DNA of 64,000 bases, taken from NCBI RefSeq assembly GCF_049933045.1, contig NZ_CP187926.1, positions 2,294,001 through 2,358,000 on the forward strand. Reading direction: 5' to 3'. A program made the translations under genes and the position numbers. The stretch comes from Pseudocolwellia sp049933045. GTDB lineage: Bacteria; Pseudomonadota; Gammaproteobacteria; Enterobacterales; Alteromonadaceae. Positions 56,409 through 64,000 of this stretch are shown here, piece after piece (position 1 is the stretch's first letter; each line of letters opens with the position of its first letter). The notes under the pieces were generated by a model. It saw only the letters and a list, made by a program, of their open reading frames with translations. It was not told where the DNA came from and searched no databases.

Positions 56409-56913
56409 AGTAAACCTTGAATCGATATGACGAGCTAATAGCTTTAATTACTATCAAGGTAATAGCACTATATATGCCATTATCTGTAACACGATATGAA
56501 TACTGTTATATAAAACCACAAAAACACACAAAACCATTGAATTTAAAGAGATTATCCATATGCTTTCAACTTATATCTAAGCCTCTCCAGTACGAATATT
56601 TAACAATAATACTGGATATTCAGGAGAGTAATTAATTGAATGCACCAAACGATCGCACCATTAAAGGGCGCAAATAGAAAGAAACTCAAAATTAAGTCTG
56701 TCAGATGACCTACTGCCTAAAGTTTGATAAATAACCTAATGATCCCAACAACCTCATTATCAAAAGTAAAAACTAAACAATAAGACACACAATCCTATTT
56801 GCTAAACACAGGCGTATTAACCTAAAATAAGCCCACTTAACATTAATAACAAAACTCGTGAAAATGAGTTGATGTTTGTTTCACTCACTTTTAACTTTAA
56901 TAAAAGGTTTTTC
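56409..56913. other. Divergent intergenic region nasC-ettA
   Basis: About 500 bases that must hold promoters for nasC (minus) and ettA (plus). I see no gene and no box I can assign. A 72-codon open frame from a TTG (56417-56635) looks like noise. Confidence 0.4.
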
Positions 56914-58587
56914 ATGGCATTACCAGATAAGTTTATTTTCTCGATGAACCGCGTTTCTAAAGTGGTTCCTCCAAAGCGTACTATTTTAAAAGACATTTCT
57001 TTATCATTTTTCCCTGGCGCTAAAATTGGTGTTTTAGGTCTAAACGGCTCTGGTAAATCGACTTTACTGCGAATTATGGCAGGTATAGATAAAGAGTTTG
57101 AAGGTGAAGCGAGCGCACTTGCCGGCACTAACATTGGTTACTTACCGCAAGAGCCACAATTAGATGAAAACAAAACAGTTCGTGAAGTAGTTGAAGAAGC
57201 TGTTTCTGAAGTAAAAGACGCTATGGCGCGTTTAGATCAAGTGTACAACGAATACGCTGAAGAAGGTGCTGACTTTGATGCCCTAGCTAAAGAACAAGGA
57301 CAGTTAGAAGACATCATCAACAGCCAAGACGGTCATAATATAGATAACGTTTTAGAACGCGCAGCTGATGCACTTAGATTACCTGAGTGGGATCAAAAAA
57401 TTGCTGTACTAAGTGGTGGTGAACGTCGTCGTGTGGCTTTATGTCACTTACTATTACAAAAACCAGACATGTTATTACTAGATGAACCAACCAACCATTT
57501 GGATGCTGAATCAGTTGCTTGGTTAGAACGCTTCTTACATGAATATCCAGGTACGGTTGTAGCGATTACCCATGATAGATACTTCTTAGATAATGTTGCT
57601 GGTTGGATTTTAGAGCTAGATAGAGGTTACGGTATTCCATGGGAAGGTAACTACTCTTCTTGGTTAGAACAAAAAGATGCACGCTTAGCGCAAGAAAGTA
57701 AAGCGGAAAGCGCATTACAAAAAACAATAAAACAAGAACTGGAATGGGTTCGTTCAAACCCTAAAGCGCGTCAAACTAAAAGTAAGGCACGTATGGCTGA
57801 GTTTGAAAAATTAAATAGCCAAGAATCTCAAAAACGTAATGAAACTAACGAGCTTTACATTCCACCTGGGCCTCGTTTAGGTGACAAAGTTTTAGACGTT
57901 AAAAACTTAACTAAATCTTTTGGCGATAGAGTACTGATTGATGACTTAAGCTTTAGCGTTCCTAAAGGCGCTATTGTAGGTATTATTGGTGCCAACGGCG
58001 CAGGTAAATCAACTCTATTTAAAATATTATCAGGCGCAGAAGAAGCCAACAGTGGCTCTGCTGAATTAGGTGACACAGTAAAACTTGCAAGTGTTGATCA
58101 GTTTAGAGATAACATGGGCGAAAATAATACTGTTTTTCAAGAAATATCGGAAGGTACCGATATGATAGAAATAGGTACTTACCAAATTCCATCAAGAGCT
58201 TACTGTAGTCGATTTAACTTTAAAGGTAACGACCAACAAAAAATTATTAAAGACTTATCTGGTGGTGAGCGTAACCGTGTCCATTTAGCGAAATTAGTTA
58301 AAGTAGGTGGTAACTTATTATTACTTGATGAACCAACCAATGATTTAGATGTTGAAACATTACGTGCTTTAGAAGAAGCGATATTAGAATTTCCAGGTTG
58401 TGTTATGGTTATTTCACATGACCGTTGGTTCTTAGATAGAATCGCAACACATATTCTTGATTATCGTGATGAAGGTAAAGTTAACTTCTTCGAAGGTAAC
58501 TTTACGGAATACGATGCATGGTTGAAGAAAACATTAGGTTCTGCAGCAATGGAACCTCATAGAATTAAGTACAAAAAAATAGGCTAA
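56914..58587 (+). CDS. ettA: Energy-dependent translational throttle protein EttA (ABC-F)
   Basis: Ribosome-associated ABC-F ATPase that gates entry into the elongation cycle according to ATP/ADP. The start is the ATG at 56914 (MALPDKFIFSMNRVSKVVPP), giving 557 residues; the frame reaches 15 codons upstream. Two ABC domains: GLNGSGKST, LSGGERRR, LLLDEPTNHLD, and GANGAGKST, LSGGERNR, LLLDEPTNDLD. The arm and P-site interaction motif (about residues 240-310) with RSNPKARQTKSKARM is present. Followed by a terminator. Confidence 0.96.
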   Translation: MALPDKFIFSMNRVSKVVPPKRTILKDISLSFFPGAKIGVLGLNGSGKSTLLRIMAGIDKEFEGEASALAGTNIGYLPQEPQLDENKTVREVVEEAVSEVKDAMARLDQVYNEYAEEGADFDALAKEQGQLEDIINSQDGHNIDNVLERAADALRLPEWDQKIAVLSGGERRRVALCHLLLQKPDMLLLDEPTNHLDAESVAWLERFLHEYPGTVVAITHDRYFLDNVAGWILELDRGYGIPWEGNYSSWLEQKDARLAQESKAESALQKTIKQELEWVRSNPKARQTKSKARMAEFEKLNSQESQKRNETNELYIPPGPRLGDKVLDVKNLTKSFGDRVLIDDLSFSVPKGAIVGIIGANGAGKSTLFKILSGAEEANSGSAELGDTVKLASVDQFRDNMGENNTVFQEISEGTDMIEIGTYQIPSRAYCSRFNFKGNDQQKIIKDLSGGERNRVHLAKLVKVGGNLLLLDEPTNDLDVETLRALEEAILEFPGCVMVISHDRWFLDRIATHILDYRDEGKVNFFEGNFTEYDAWLKKTLGSAAMEPHRIKYKKIG

Positions 58588-58621
58588 TGACTCGGTCATT
58601 CAACCTAAATTAGATTTTAAG

Positions 58622-58647
58622 AAGGCACATAATAATGTGCCTTTTTT
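58622..58647 (+). terminator. Terminator after ettA
   Basis: Stem AAGGCACAT/ATGTGCCTT with a 4-base loop and following T run, about 35 bases past the stop. Confidence 0.93.
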
Positions 58648-58914
58648 ATTGCCTGCATATTAGTGATACTTGTTCACATCGCGATTAAATCCGTTTTAAA
58701 TTGCATGAAATTTAATCCTGAAATATCAACAGCCCCTAGTATTAATCAAAGCTTTTAATCATTCAGTTACTCTTTGATGTTTTAATATTTCAAATCAATC
58801 AATTACAGTCGCCCTCACCTAACTTAATAACAAATATATATTTGCTTATTCTATTTCCAAATTAAGACAAAAAGTCTATGCTAAAGTTATAAAGAAATTC
58901 TTTTGAGTAACGCA
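58648..58914 (+). promoter_or_regulatory. Upstream region of the PilZ gene
   Basis: AT-rich and without a gene. It should contain the PilZ gene promoter; no specific boxes identified. Confidence 0.3.
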
Positions 58915-59289
58915 ATGGAAAATAGACGAACATTCACACGTATATTGTTTTCGCTCGATGCCAAGTTAACAATAGATGAAATAGAGCAACCCGTTTCACT
59001 TCATGATATTTCTATATCTGGTGCATTAATAAAATGTAGTGCAGTTAATTCCCCACAGGCAAACCAAACAGGTGTATTACAGTTTGCACTTGATGACAAC
59101 TCGCAAATCACAATGAAAGTTACTGTAGTACATGTACATAACCAAGAAGAAAACATAGAAATAGGCTTAGATTGTAATGCTATCGATCTCGACAGTATTT
59201 CTATTTTACGTCGCCTCATAGAATTGAATCTGGGTGATAGTAAACAACTCAACAAAGAATTATCAGAATTAAGTTATTTACACGAATAA
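58915..59289 (+). CDS. PilZ domain protein
   Basis: About 124 residues. The c-di-GMP-binding signature is nearly canonical: ENRRTFTRI (RxxxR) at the N-terminus and the second motif DISISGA, matching (D/N)xSxxG. The start is taken at the ATG at 58915; a TTG four codons earlier is in frame. With no effector domain, it likely acts by protein binding in motility or envelope control, inferred from the family. Single gene. Confidence 0.88.
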   Translation: MENRRTFTRILFSLDAKLTIDEIEQPVSLHDISISGALIKCSAVNSPQANQTGVLQFALDDNSQITMKVTVVHVHNQEENIEIGLDCNAIDLDSISILRRLIELNLGDSKQLNKELSELSYLHE

Positions 59290-59359
59290 TTTAATACATA
59301 AAAATAAACATAACTCTCCCTTATAACATTAAAAAAATCCTGAAAAACAAGGAAACAAC

Positions 59360-59857
59360 ATGAAAAATTTAATCATTTCTTTTATAAGCTTAGACCGTCC
59401 TGGATTAGTAGACACAATTTCAAATGTTGTCCGTCAACATAATGGTAACTGGCAAAGCAGTAGTTTGAATCACATGTCAGGTTATTTTACGGGTGCTATC
59501 GAAGTGGCTGTTGAAGCATCTAAAAGCCAAGCACTGATTAATGCGCTTAATGAAATTGAAGGCTTAGAAAGTAATATTAAAGTAAGCGACAACGGACTAA
59601 ACCTAGCTCAACCAAGTATTGTTTTAGAGCTTACAGCAAACGATCGTGAAGGCATTATCCAAGAAGTATCATCTATTATTCATAAACAAGGTGGTAACTT
59701 AATTAAAGTCGTGAGCGATACTGAAACAGCACCTCATAGTGGGCAAGAACTATTTAAAGCCAAAGTGACTGTATCTGTAGCTTCAGAACAAATCGATAAC
59801 TTAACCGACGCGATTGAAAGCTTAGCCGACGATCTTATGGTTGATGTAACTCGCTAA
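59360..59857 (+). CDS. Double ACT-domain protein, GcvR-like
   Basis: 165 residues with two ACT domains: SLDRPGLVDTISNVVRQHNG with NHMSGYFTGAIEV, and TANDREGIIQEVSSIIHKQG. GcvR represses the glycine cleavage system in E. coli; similar ACT proteins may act on other amino-acid enzymes. A good Shine-Dalgarno (AAGGAAAC) precedes the ATG. The next gene (ppk) starts 130 bases later, so it may be independent. Confidence 0.85.
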   Translation: MKNLIISFISLDRPGLVDTISNVVRQHNGNWQSSSLNHMSGYFTGAIEVAVEASKSQALINALNEIEGLESNIKVSDNGLNLAQPSIVLELTANDREGIIQEVSSIIHKQGGNLIKVVSDTETAPHSGQELFKAKVTVSVASEQIDNLTDAIESLADDLMVDVTR

Positions 59858-59986
59858 CCCCTAGACAATCAAATTCATTATATTTTAACAAATTCACGAC
59901 AACATATTTTGAGTAAATATCGTAATAAATCAGTAACAAGAACTCCCTATACTCATGTTTTGTGTTATTGATGTATTACGATAGAA

Positions 59987-62104
59987 ATGAGCGATATGAC
60001 GACATATTTTGATAAAGAACTAAGTTGGCTATCTTTTAACGAAAGAGTGCTGCAAGAAGCCGCAGATGAGACGGTGCCTATTGTTGATAGGATCCGTTTT
60101 TTAGGTATATATTCTGCCAATTTAGATGAATTTTTTCGAGTACGTGTCGCCAATATTCGTCGTAGCGCTATTTTAGAAACAGCTCAAGAAAGCACAACAA
60201 ACGAATGGAATACCTTACACAGTAATATTATTAATAAAGTTAATGAGTTAACGGCACGCTTTAAAAGTGAAGCGGACAATATATTTGACGAAATTAAAAA
60301 GAAACGCATTAATATTATCTTTAATGATCCCACCAATAGTGTTTTTAAAAACAAGTTATCTTCCGCTCAAAAAGAATGGTTAAACGAATATTTTGATAAT
60401 CGTATTATTCGTCACATAACCCCCATTATTATTAACAGTAAAACCCAGTTATCTTCTTGTATAGATGACGATGCTATCTATTTTTTAGTCTCTCTTAATA
60501 AAGGTGAAGGTAATCAATTTTGTTTGGTGGAAATTCCTCGTTACGACATTGATCGTTTTATCATTTTACCTGCTATTTCAGAGAACCAAGATAAGCAAGT
60601 TGTACTGCTAGATGACATTGTACTCTTCTTTATTGATCGGCTTTTCAACGGCGTATTTGAATACGACAGTATCGATGCTTATTCAATGAAGCTCACACGA
60701 GATGCCGAATACAATCTAACGGATGAGCTAGACGAAAGCCTACTCAACCAAATGTCTAAAGGCATAAAACAGCGTTTAAAAGCTGATTTAGTAAGACTGG
60801 TTCACGATGAGAAAATGCCTGCTTATATGCTGCATTTCTTGCGTAAGTCACTAAAAATAAGAGAACTCGACAATTTAGTTCCAGGTGTGCGTTATCGTCA
60901 TTTTAAAGACTTTATTAAATTTCCAAACCTAGGTGATAAAGAATTAGAAAGAGAGAAACTCAAAGCTCTAGACTCTCAACGCTTTAGTGCTTTTCCATCC
61001 GTATTTGATGCGATAAGCCAAAACGATATATTACTTTATTATCCGTATCACAAATTTAGACACTTCACTGAATTTGTACGCCAAGCTTCTTACGATCCAT
61101 TAGTCAGAGAAGTTAAAATTAACATTTATCGTGTCGCTAAAAACTCAAGAATTATTCAATCACTAATCGAAGCCGTAAAAAATGGTAAAAAAGTGACTGT
61201 GGTAGTTGAGCTAAAAGCACGTTTCGATGAAGAAGCTAATATAGGCTGGGCAAAATTAATGAAAGATGCAGGTATTCATGTTGAATTTGGCATTGAAACC
61301 CTAAAGGTACATTCTAAGCTTTGTATCATTACCCGACTAGAAAACGAGAAATTAGTAAAATATGCTCACATAGGTACAGGTAACTTCCATGAAAGTAATG
61401 CGAGGGTTTATACCGATTTCGCACTATTTACCAAGCATAAAGATATTTGCCAAGAAGTAGATAACGTATTTTCGTTTATTTCACACAGCTATAAACGCTT
61501 CCGCTTTAATCACCTGATTGTTTCGCCGTTAACGTCGAGAAGACGATTAAATCAATTAATTGAAAATGAGATACAAACAGCGAAAGATAATAAAAAAGCT
61601 GAAATCACACTAAAACTTAACAACTTGGTTGATAAAAGCCTAATTAACAAACTTTATGCGGCAAGCCAAGCAGGTGTGAAAATCAGATTAATTGTACGTG
61701 GCATGTGTTCATTAATTCCGGGCGTTAAAGATCAAAGTACCAATATTAAAGTTATTTCTATTGTGGATTCTTACTTAGAACATCCACGCGTTATGATCTT
61801 TCATAATCAAGGCGAAAAACTGGTTTTTATTACTTCTGGCGATTGGATGGAGCGTAACATTGATCACCGTGTTGAAGTGGGCTGCCCTATTTATGATGAA
61901 ACCTTAAAAAAACGCATCATACATATTATTGAGCTACATTTTAAAGACAATGTTAAGGCCCGTATTATCGATAAAAACAATAGTAATAAATATGTAACCA
62001 ATAACAGTAAAACTAAAATCAGATCTCAACTCGCGATACATGAATTTTTAGTTACAGAAGAAAAAAATGATATTATGATGATAGAAGATATGAAATCCAC
62101 TTAA
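59987..62104 (+). CDS. ppk: Polyphosphate kinase 1
   Basis: Synthesises polyphosphate from ATP. The 705 residues contain the N-terminal domain (DKELSWLSFNERVLQEAADE; ANLDEFFRVRVANIRR) and the catalytic part. The autophosphorylated His is in LKVHSKLCIITR, the second essential His in FHESNARVYTDF's neighbourhood and HRVEVGCPIYD. Start ATG at 59987; a second ATG lies three codons on. Followed 15 bases later by ppx. No Pho box that I would defend upstream. Confidence 0.96.
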   Translation: MSDMTTYFDKELSWLSFNERVLQEAADETVPIVDRIRFLGIYSANLDEFFRVRVANIRRSAILETAQESTTNEWNTLHSNIINKVNELTARFKSEADNIFDEIKKKRINIIFNDPTNSVFKNKLSSAQKEWLNEYFDNRIIRHITPIIINSKTQLSSCIDDDAIYFLVSLNKGEGNQFCLVEIPRYDIDRFIILPAISENQDKQVVLLDDIVLFFIDRLFNGVFEYDSIDAYSMKLTRDAEYNLTDELDESLLNQMSKGIKQRLKADLVRLVHDEKMPAYMLHFLRKSLKIRELDNLVPGVRYRHFKDFIKFPNLGDKELEREKLKALDSQRFSAFPSVFDAISQNDILLYYPYHKFRHFTEFVRQASYDPLVREVKINIYRVAKNSRIIQSLIEAVKNGKKVTVVVELKARFDEEANIGWAKLMKDAGIHVEFGIETLKVHSKLCIITRLENEKLVKYAHIGTGNFHESNARVYTDFALFTKHKDICQEVDNVFSFISHSYKRFRFNHLIVSPLTSRRRLNQLIENEIQTAKDNKKAEITLKLNNLVDKSLINKLYAASQAGVKIRLIVRGMCSLIPGVKDQSTNIKVISIVDSYLEHPRVMIFHNQGEKLVFITSGDWMERNIDHRVEVGCPIYDETLKKRIIHIIELHFKDNVKARIIDKNNSNKYVTNNSKTKIRSQLAIHEFLVTEEKNDIMMIEDMKST

Positions 62105-62119
62105 GTTAATTTACACACT

Positions 62120-63640
62120 ATGACGACAACCGAACCGACGTTAAATAATACAGCAGACAACTATTTAGCGGCATTAGACATTGGTTCTAATAGCTTTCAC
62201 TTTGTGCTTGCTCGCAGCATTGATAACCACATTCAAATACTTCACACCGAAAAATACCAAGCAAGACTTGCTGATGGTCTTTCAAAAGATAAGACATTGT
62301 CTTTAGAAGCCATAGAACGTGGCGTGAATATATTAGCCAACCTAGCCTCTGCAACCGAGCATTTAACAAAAGATAATTTTAGAGCTGTAGCTACCTTTAC
62401 CCTGCGCGAAGCGACCAATTCTCAACAATTCTTAAAAGAAGCGGCCAAAGTATTCCCTTTCGATATAGAAATTATTTCTGGTCATGAAGAAGCTCGCCTT
62501 ATTTATCAGGCAGTCAGTAATTTTACACATTCTAAAAACACCCGTTTGGTTATTGATATTGGTGGTGGTAGTACCGAATGTATTATCGGTAAAGACAACG
62601 AAGTTTCAGTACTAGCCAGTTTAAATATGGGTTGTGTCAGTTTTACTAAACAGTATTTTCATGACGGTTTTATAACCGACGTTACATTTAAAAAAGCGAT
62701 CAAAGGTGCAAAACGCGAAATTGACTCTATTGTAAAACGTTTCAAAAAACATCCTTGGCAAGAAATTGTAGGTACATCAGGAACGCTAAAAGCAATTTAC
62801 AAAGCTATAAATCATAACGAAAACATTCCTCAGCCTGTTACGTTAAAACAAATTAACGAGCTTAAAAAAGAGCTTATTCAATGTAATACAATTAAAAGCA
62901 TCGATATTAAAGGATTAAAAGACAACAGAATTCCCGTTATATGTGCGGGTGTAGCTATTGCTATTGCCTTGATGGAAACCTTAGAAATAAAAGAATTTAG
63001 TCATTGTGAATACGCGCTTCGAGAAGGTGTTTTATTTGAGCAATTAGATAACTCGAATGAAACAGCCAATACCCGTAATAGAACGATTAATAGCTTAATG
63101 AAGCGTTTTAATATTGATGAAAGCTATACCGACACAGCGAAAGAGCAAGCCCTTAATATTTTCGACCAAGTAAAAGCGCCGTGGAATATCAATAAGAATG
63201 TGTACAAAGAGCTACTTAGAGCAACAATGCGTTTGCATGAGATTGGTTTAGACATAAACCCTTCAGGTTATCATAAACATGGTGCTTATATACTTGCCCA
63301 TGCCGACTTACCAGGCTTCAACCAAGAGCAACAACAAGCTTTAGCTTGGTTAGTAGATGGTCAGCGCAAAAAGATAAACGATATAAGCAACTTTCAATGG
63401 TATTTACTCGATCCGAAGAAATTAGAGAAGCTATGTATTATTGTACGTTTAAGTATTTTACTGACTCAACAACGCCATATAAATGAATCATATACATTAC
63501 TCGTTGAAGCATCGGAGTACACATTAACGCTATTTCTTGATAATGAATGGTTAGTTGAACACCCTATTGTAGATACTGAGTTATTTTATGAAGCTGAGTA
63601 TTTAAGAGGTTTAGGGATAGAGTTAATTATTAAGTCTTAA
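62120..63640 (+). CDS. ppx: Exopolyphosphatase (Ppx/GppA family)
   Basis: Degrades polyphosphate from the end; ppk and ppx form a synthesis/breakdown pair. The 506 residues have the actin-like ATPase fold: AALDIGSNSFHFVLARSIDN, the second phosphate loop VIDIGGGSTECIIG and the C-terminal HD-like part (RLHEIGLDINPSGYHKHGAY, ILAHADLPGF). Family length and motif order fit Ppx rather than GppA, supported by the ppk neighbour. Confidence 0.94.
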   Translation: MTTTEPTLNNTADNYLAALDIGSNSFHFVLARSIDNHIQILHTEKYQARLADGLSKDKTLSLEAIERGVNILANLASATEHLTKDNFRAVATFTLREATNSQQFLKEAAKVFPFDIEIISGHEEARLIYQAVSNFTHSKNTRLVIDIGGGSTECIIGKDNEVSVLASLNMGCVSFTKQYFHDGFITDVTFKKAIKGAKREIDSIVKRFKKHPWQEIVGTSGTLKAIYKAINHNENIPQPVTLKQINELKKELIQCNTIKSIDIKGLKDNRIPVICAGVAIAIALMETLEIKEFSHCEYALREGVLFEQLDNSNETANTRNRTINSLMKRFNIDESYTDTAKEQALNIFDQVKAPWNINKNVYKELLRATMRLHEIGLDINPSGYHKHGAYILAHADLPGFNQEQQQALAWLVDGQRKKINDISNFQWYLLDPKKLEKLCIIVRLSILLTQQRHINESYTLLVEASEYTLTLFLDNEWLVEHPIVDTELFYEAEYLRGLGIELIIKS

Positions 63641-63683
63641 GACTTAAGTTAGTAGGATGAATTCAATTTTGATATTAAAAGTT

Positions 63684-63730
63684 AAAAGTGTATAAAGTAA
63701 ATATGCTATTGATTTAATACACTTTTTTTT
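63684..63730. terminator. Hairpin terminator after ppx
   Basis: Arms AAAAGTGTAT and ATACACTTTT with a long loop, followed by a T run. It lies about 45 bases past the ppx stop and could also serve the convergent gene at the right edge. Confidence 0.6.
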
Positions 63731-63788
63731 AATTCATTTAGAAGTAAGTCTCAGGTACCACGGTTTCAGAATAAATAAAACATTAGGC

Positions 63789-64000
63789 CTAATACATATA
63801 CCGTACACCGACCGAAAATCGGCGATCCGCTTGGCGTATTTGGTATACAGAACCTAAGTATGTGGAATCACGTGTTGGTTCTTTTAATAAATTAACAATA
63901 TCCATTTGTAAACGGACTCCCTCGCTAAAATCGTAAGAAGCAGACCAATCAAGTTGTTTAATGGGCTCTCTGAATGATTGTCTAACAGTTGGATCATTTT
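63789..64000 (-). CDS. C-terminal end of a TonB-dependent receptor-like outer-membrane protein (partial)
   Basis: About 70 residues are open from the right edge to a TAG at 63789-63791. The sequence has a beta-strand pattern (QLDWSASYDFSEGVRLQMDI, VNLLKEPTRDSTYLGSVY) and ends FSVGVRYMY, with the terminal aromatic residue of a barrel. This is typical of TonB-dependent receptor ends in marine gammaproteobacteria. Substrate cannot be judged. Confidence 0.75.
   Translation of the reverse strand, partial: NDPTVRQSFREPIKQLDWSASYDFSEGVRLQMDIVNLLKEPTRDSTYLGSVYQIRQADRRFSVGVRYMY

Noticed and set aside
56417..56635. 72-codon frame from a TTG between nasC and ettA
   Set aside because: Weak start, random-looking composition, overlaps the divergent promoter region.
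56640..56665. Possible sigma-54 promoter upstream of nasC (TGGTGCG on the minus strand)
   Set aside because: The GG and GC elements do not keep the required spacing.
59858..59986. Possible Pho box before ppk
   Set aside because: No repeated CTGTCAT-like half-sites at 11-bp spacing could be found.
1..64000. CRISPR arrays, tRNA or rRNA genes, prophage or integron structures
   Set aside because: No regularly spaced direct repeats, cloverleaf-like genes, phage genes or attC-like arrays were recognised on either strand by eye; a dedicated scan was not possible.

Overview
The window is a low-GC, gene-dense stretch of chromosome from a marine gammaproteobacterium. The gene content fits the order Alteromonadales, most probably Colwelliaceae (Colwellia/Thalassotalea-like). 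The reasons are a complete Na+-NQR operon with apbE and nqrM, FabV as enoyl-ACP reductase, PstC and PstA with large extra domains, a bolA/rlmG/yajG/ampG neighbourhood, and many short palindromic interspersed repeats. This assignment is an inference from family knowledge; no search was run. I saw no rRNA, tRNA, CRISPR array, prophage or defence system.

Layout. 1-8 kb: a gene tail, a repeat (MITE) split by an IS200-like element, a small conserved gene, alaS, a decayed recX without recA, dinB, and an aldo/keto reductase gene split by a second copy of the same IS200-like element. 8-15.5 kb: nqrABCDEF-apbE-nqrM on the minus strand. 15.8-23.4 kb: fabV, bolA, rlmG, a YajG-like lipoprotein, a periplasmic cyclophilin, a small hypothetical gene and ampG. 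23.4-31.5 kb: a signalling cluster with a hybrid histidine kinase whose reading frame is broken near its N-terminus, an Hpt protein and a response regulator, facing a large membrane sensor that keeps the kinase architecture but has lost its phospho-acceptor histidine. 31.7-36 kb: tkt-epd-pgk. 36.1-36.6 kb: a mosaic MITE. 37-42.7 kb: mscS-DUF481, lysR-lrgA-lrgB, a secreted hypothetical protein and a parvulin. 42.8-50.7 kb: phosphate uptake (pit, its DUF47 partner, phoU, pstB, pstA, pstC) with a clear Pho box before pstC. 51-56.4 kb: a DUF2750 protein, a CBS protein and assimilatory nitrate reductase (nasA-nasC). 56.9-63.6 kb: ettA, a PilZ protein, a GcvR-like ACT protein, ppk and ppx. The right edge cuts the 3' end of a TonB-dependent receptor-like gene.

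Functional themes. Respiration and sodium energetics (NQR with its flavin transferase ApbE and maturation factor NqrM). Phosphate uptake and storage (Pst, Pit, PhoU, Ppk, Ppx). Central carbon metabolism (Tkt, Epd, Pgk). Envelope homeostasis (AmpG, YajG, cyclophilin, MscS, LrgAB).

The most informative non-routine signals are genome-decay events. An IS200-like insertion can be removed on paper to the base and restores the aldo/keto reductase frame. Both IS copies carry different inactivating changes in tnpA. recX has a nonsense codon plus a frameshift. The hybrid kinase has a -1 frame problem at a run of seven T. The MITE family is modular, with separate hairpin blocks inserted in one copy and absent in another. 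I found no convincing wholly new system; the best candidate for unusual biology is the two-component cluster with its facing pseudokinase.
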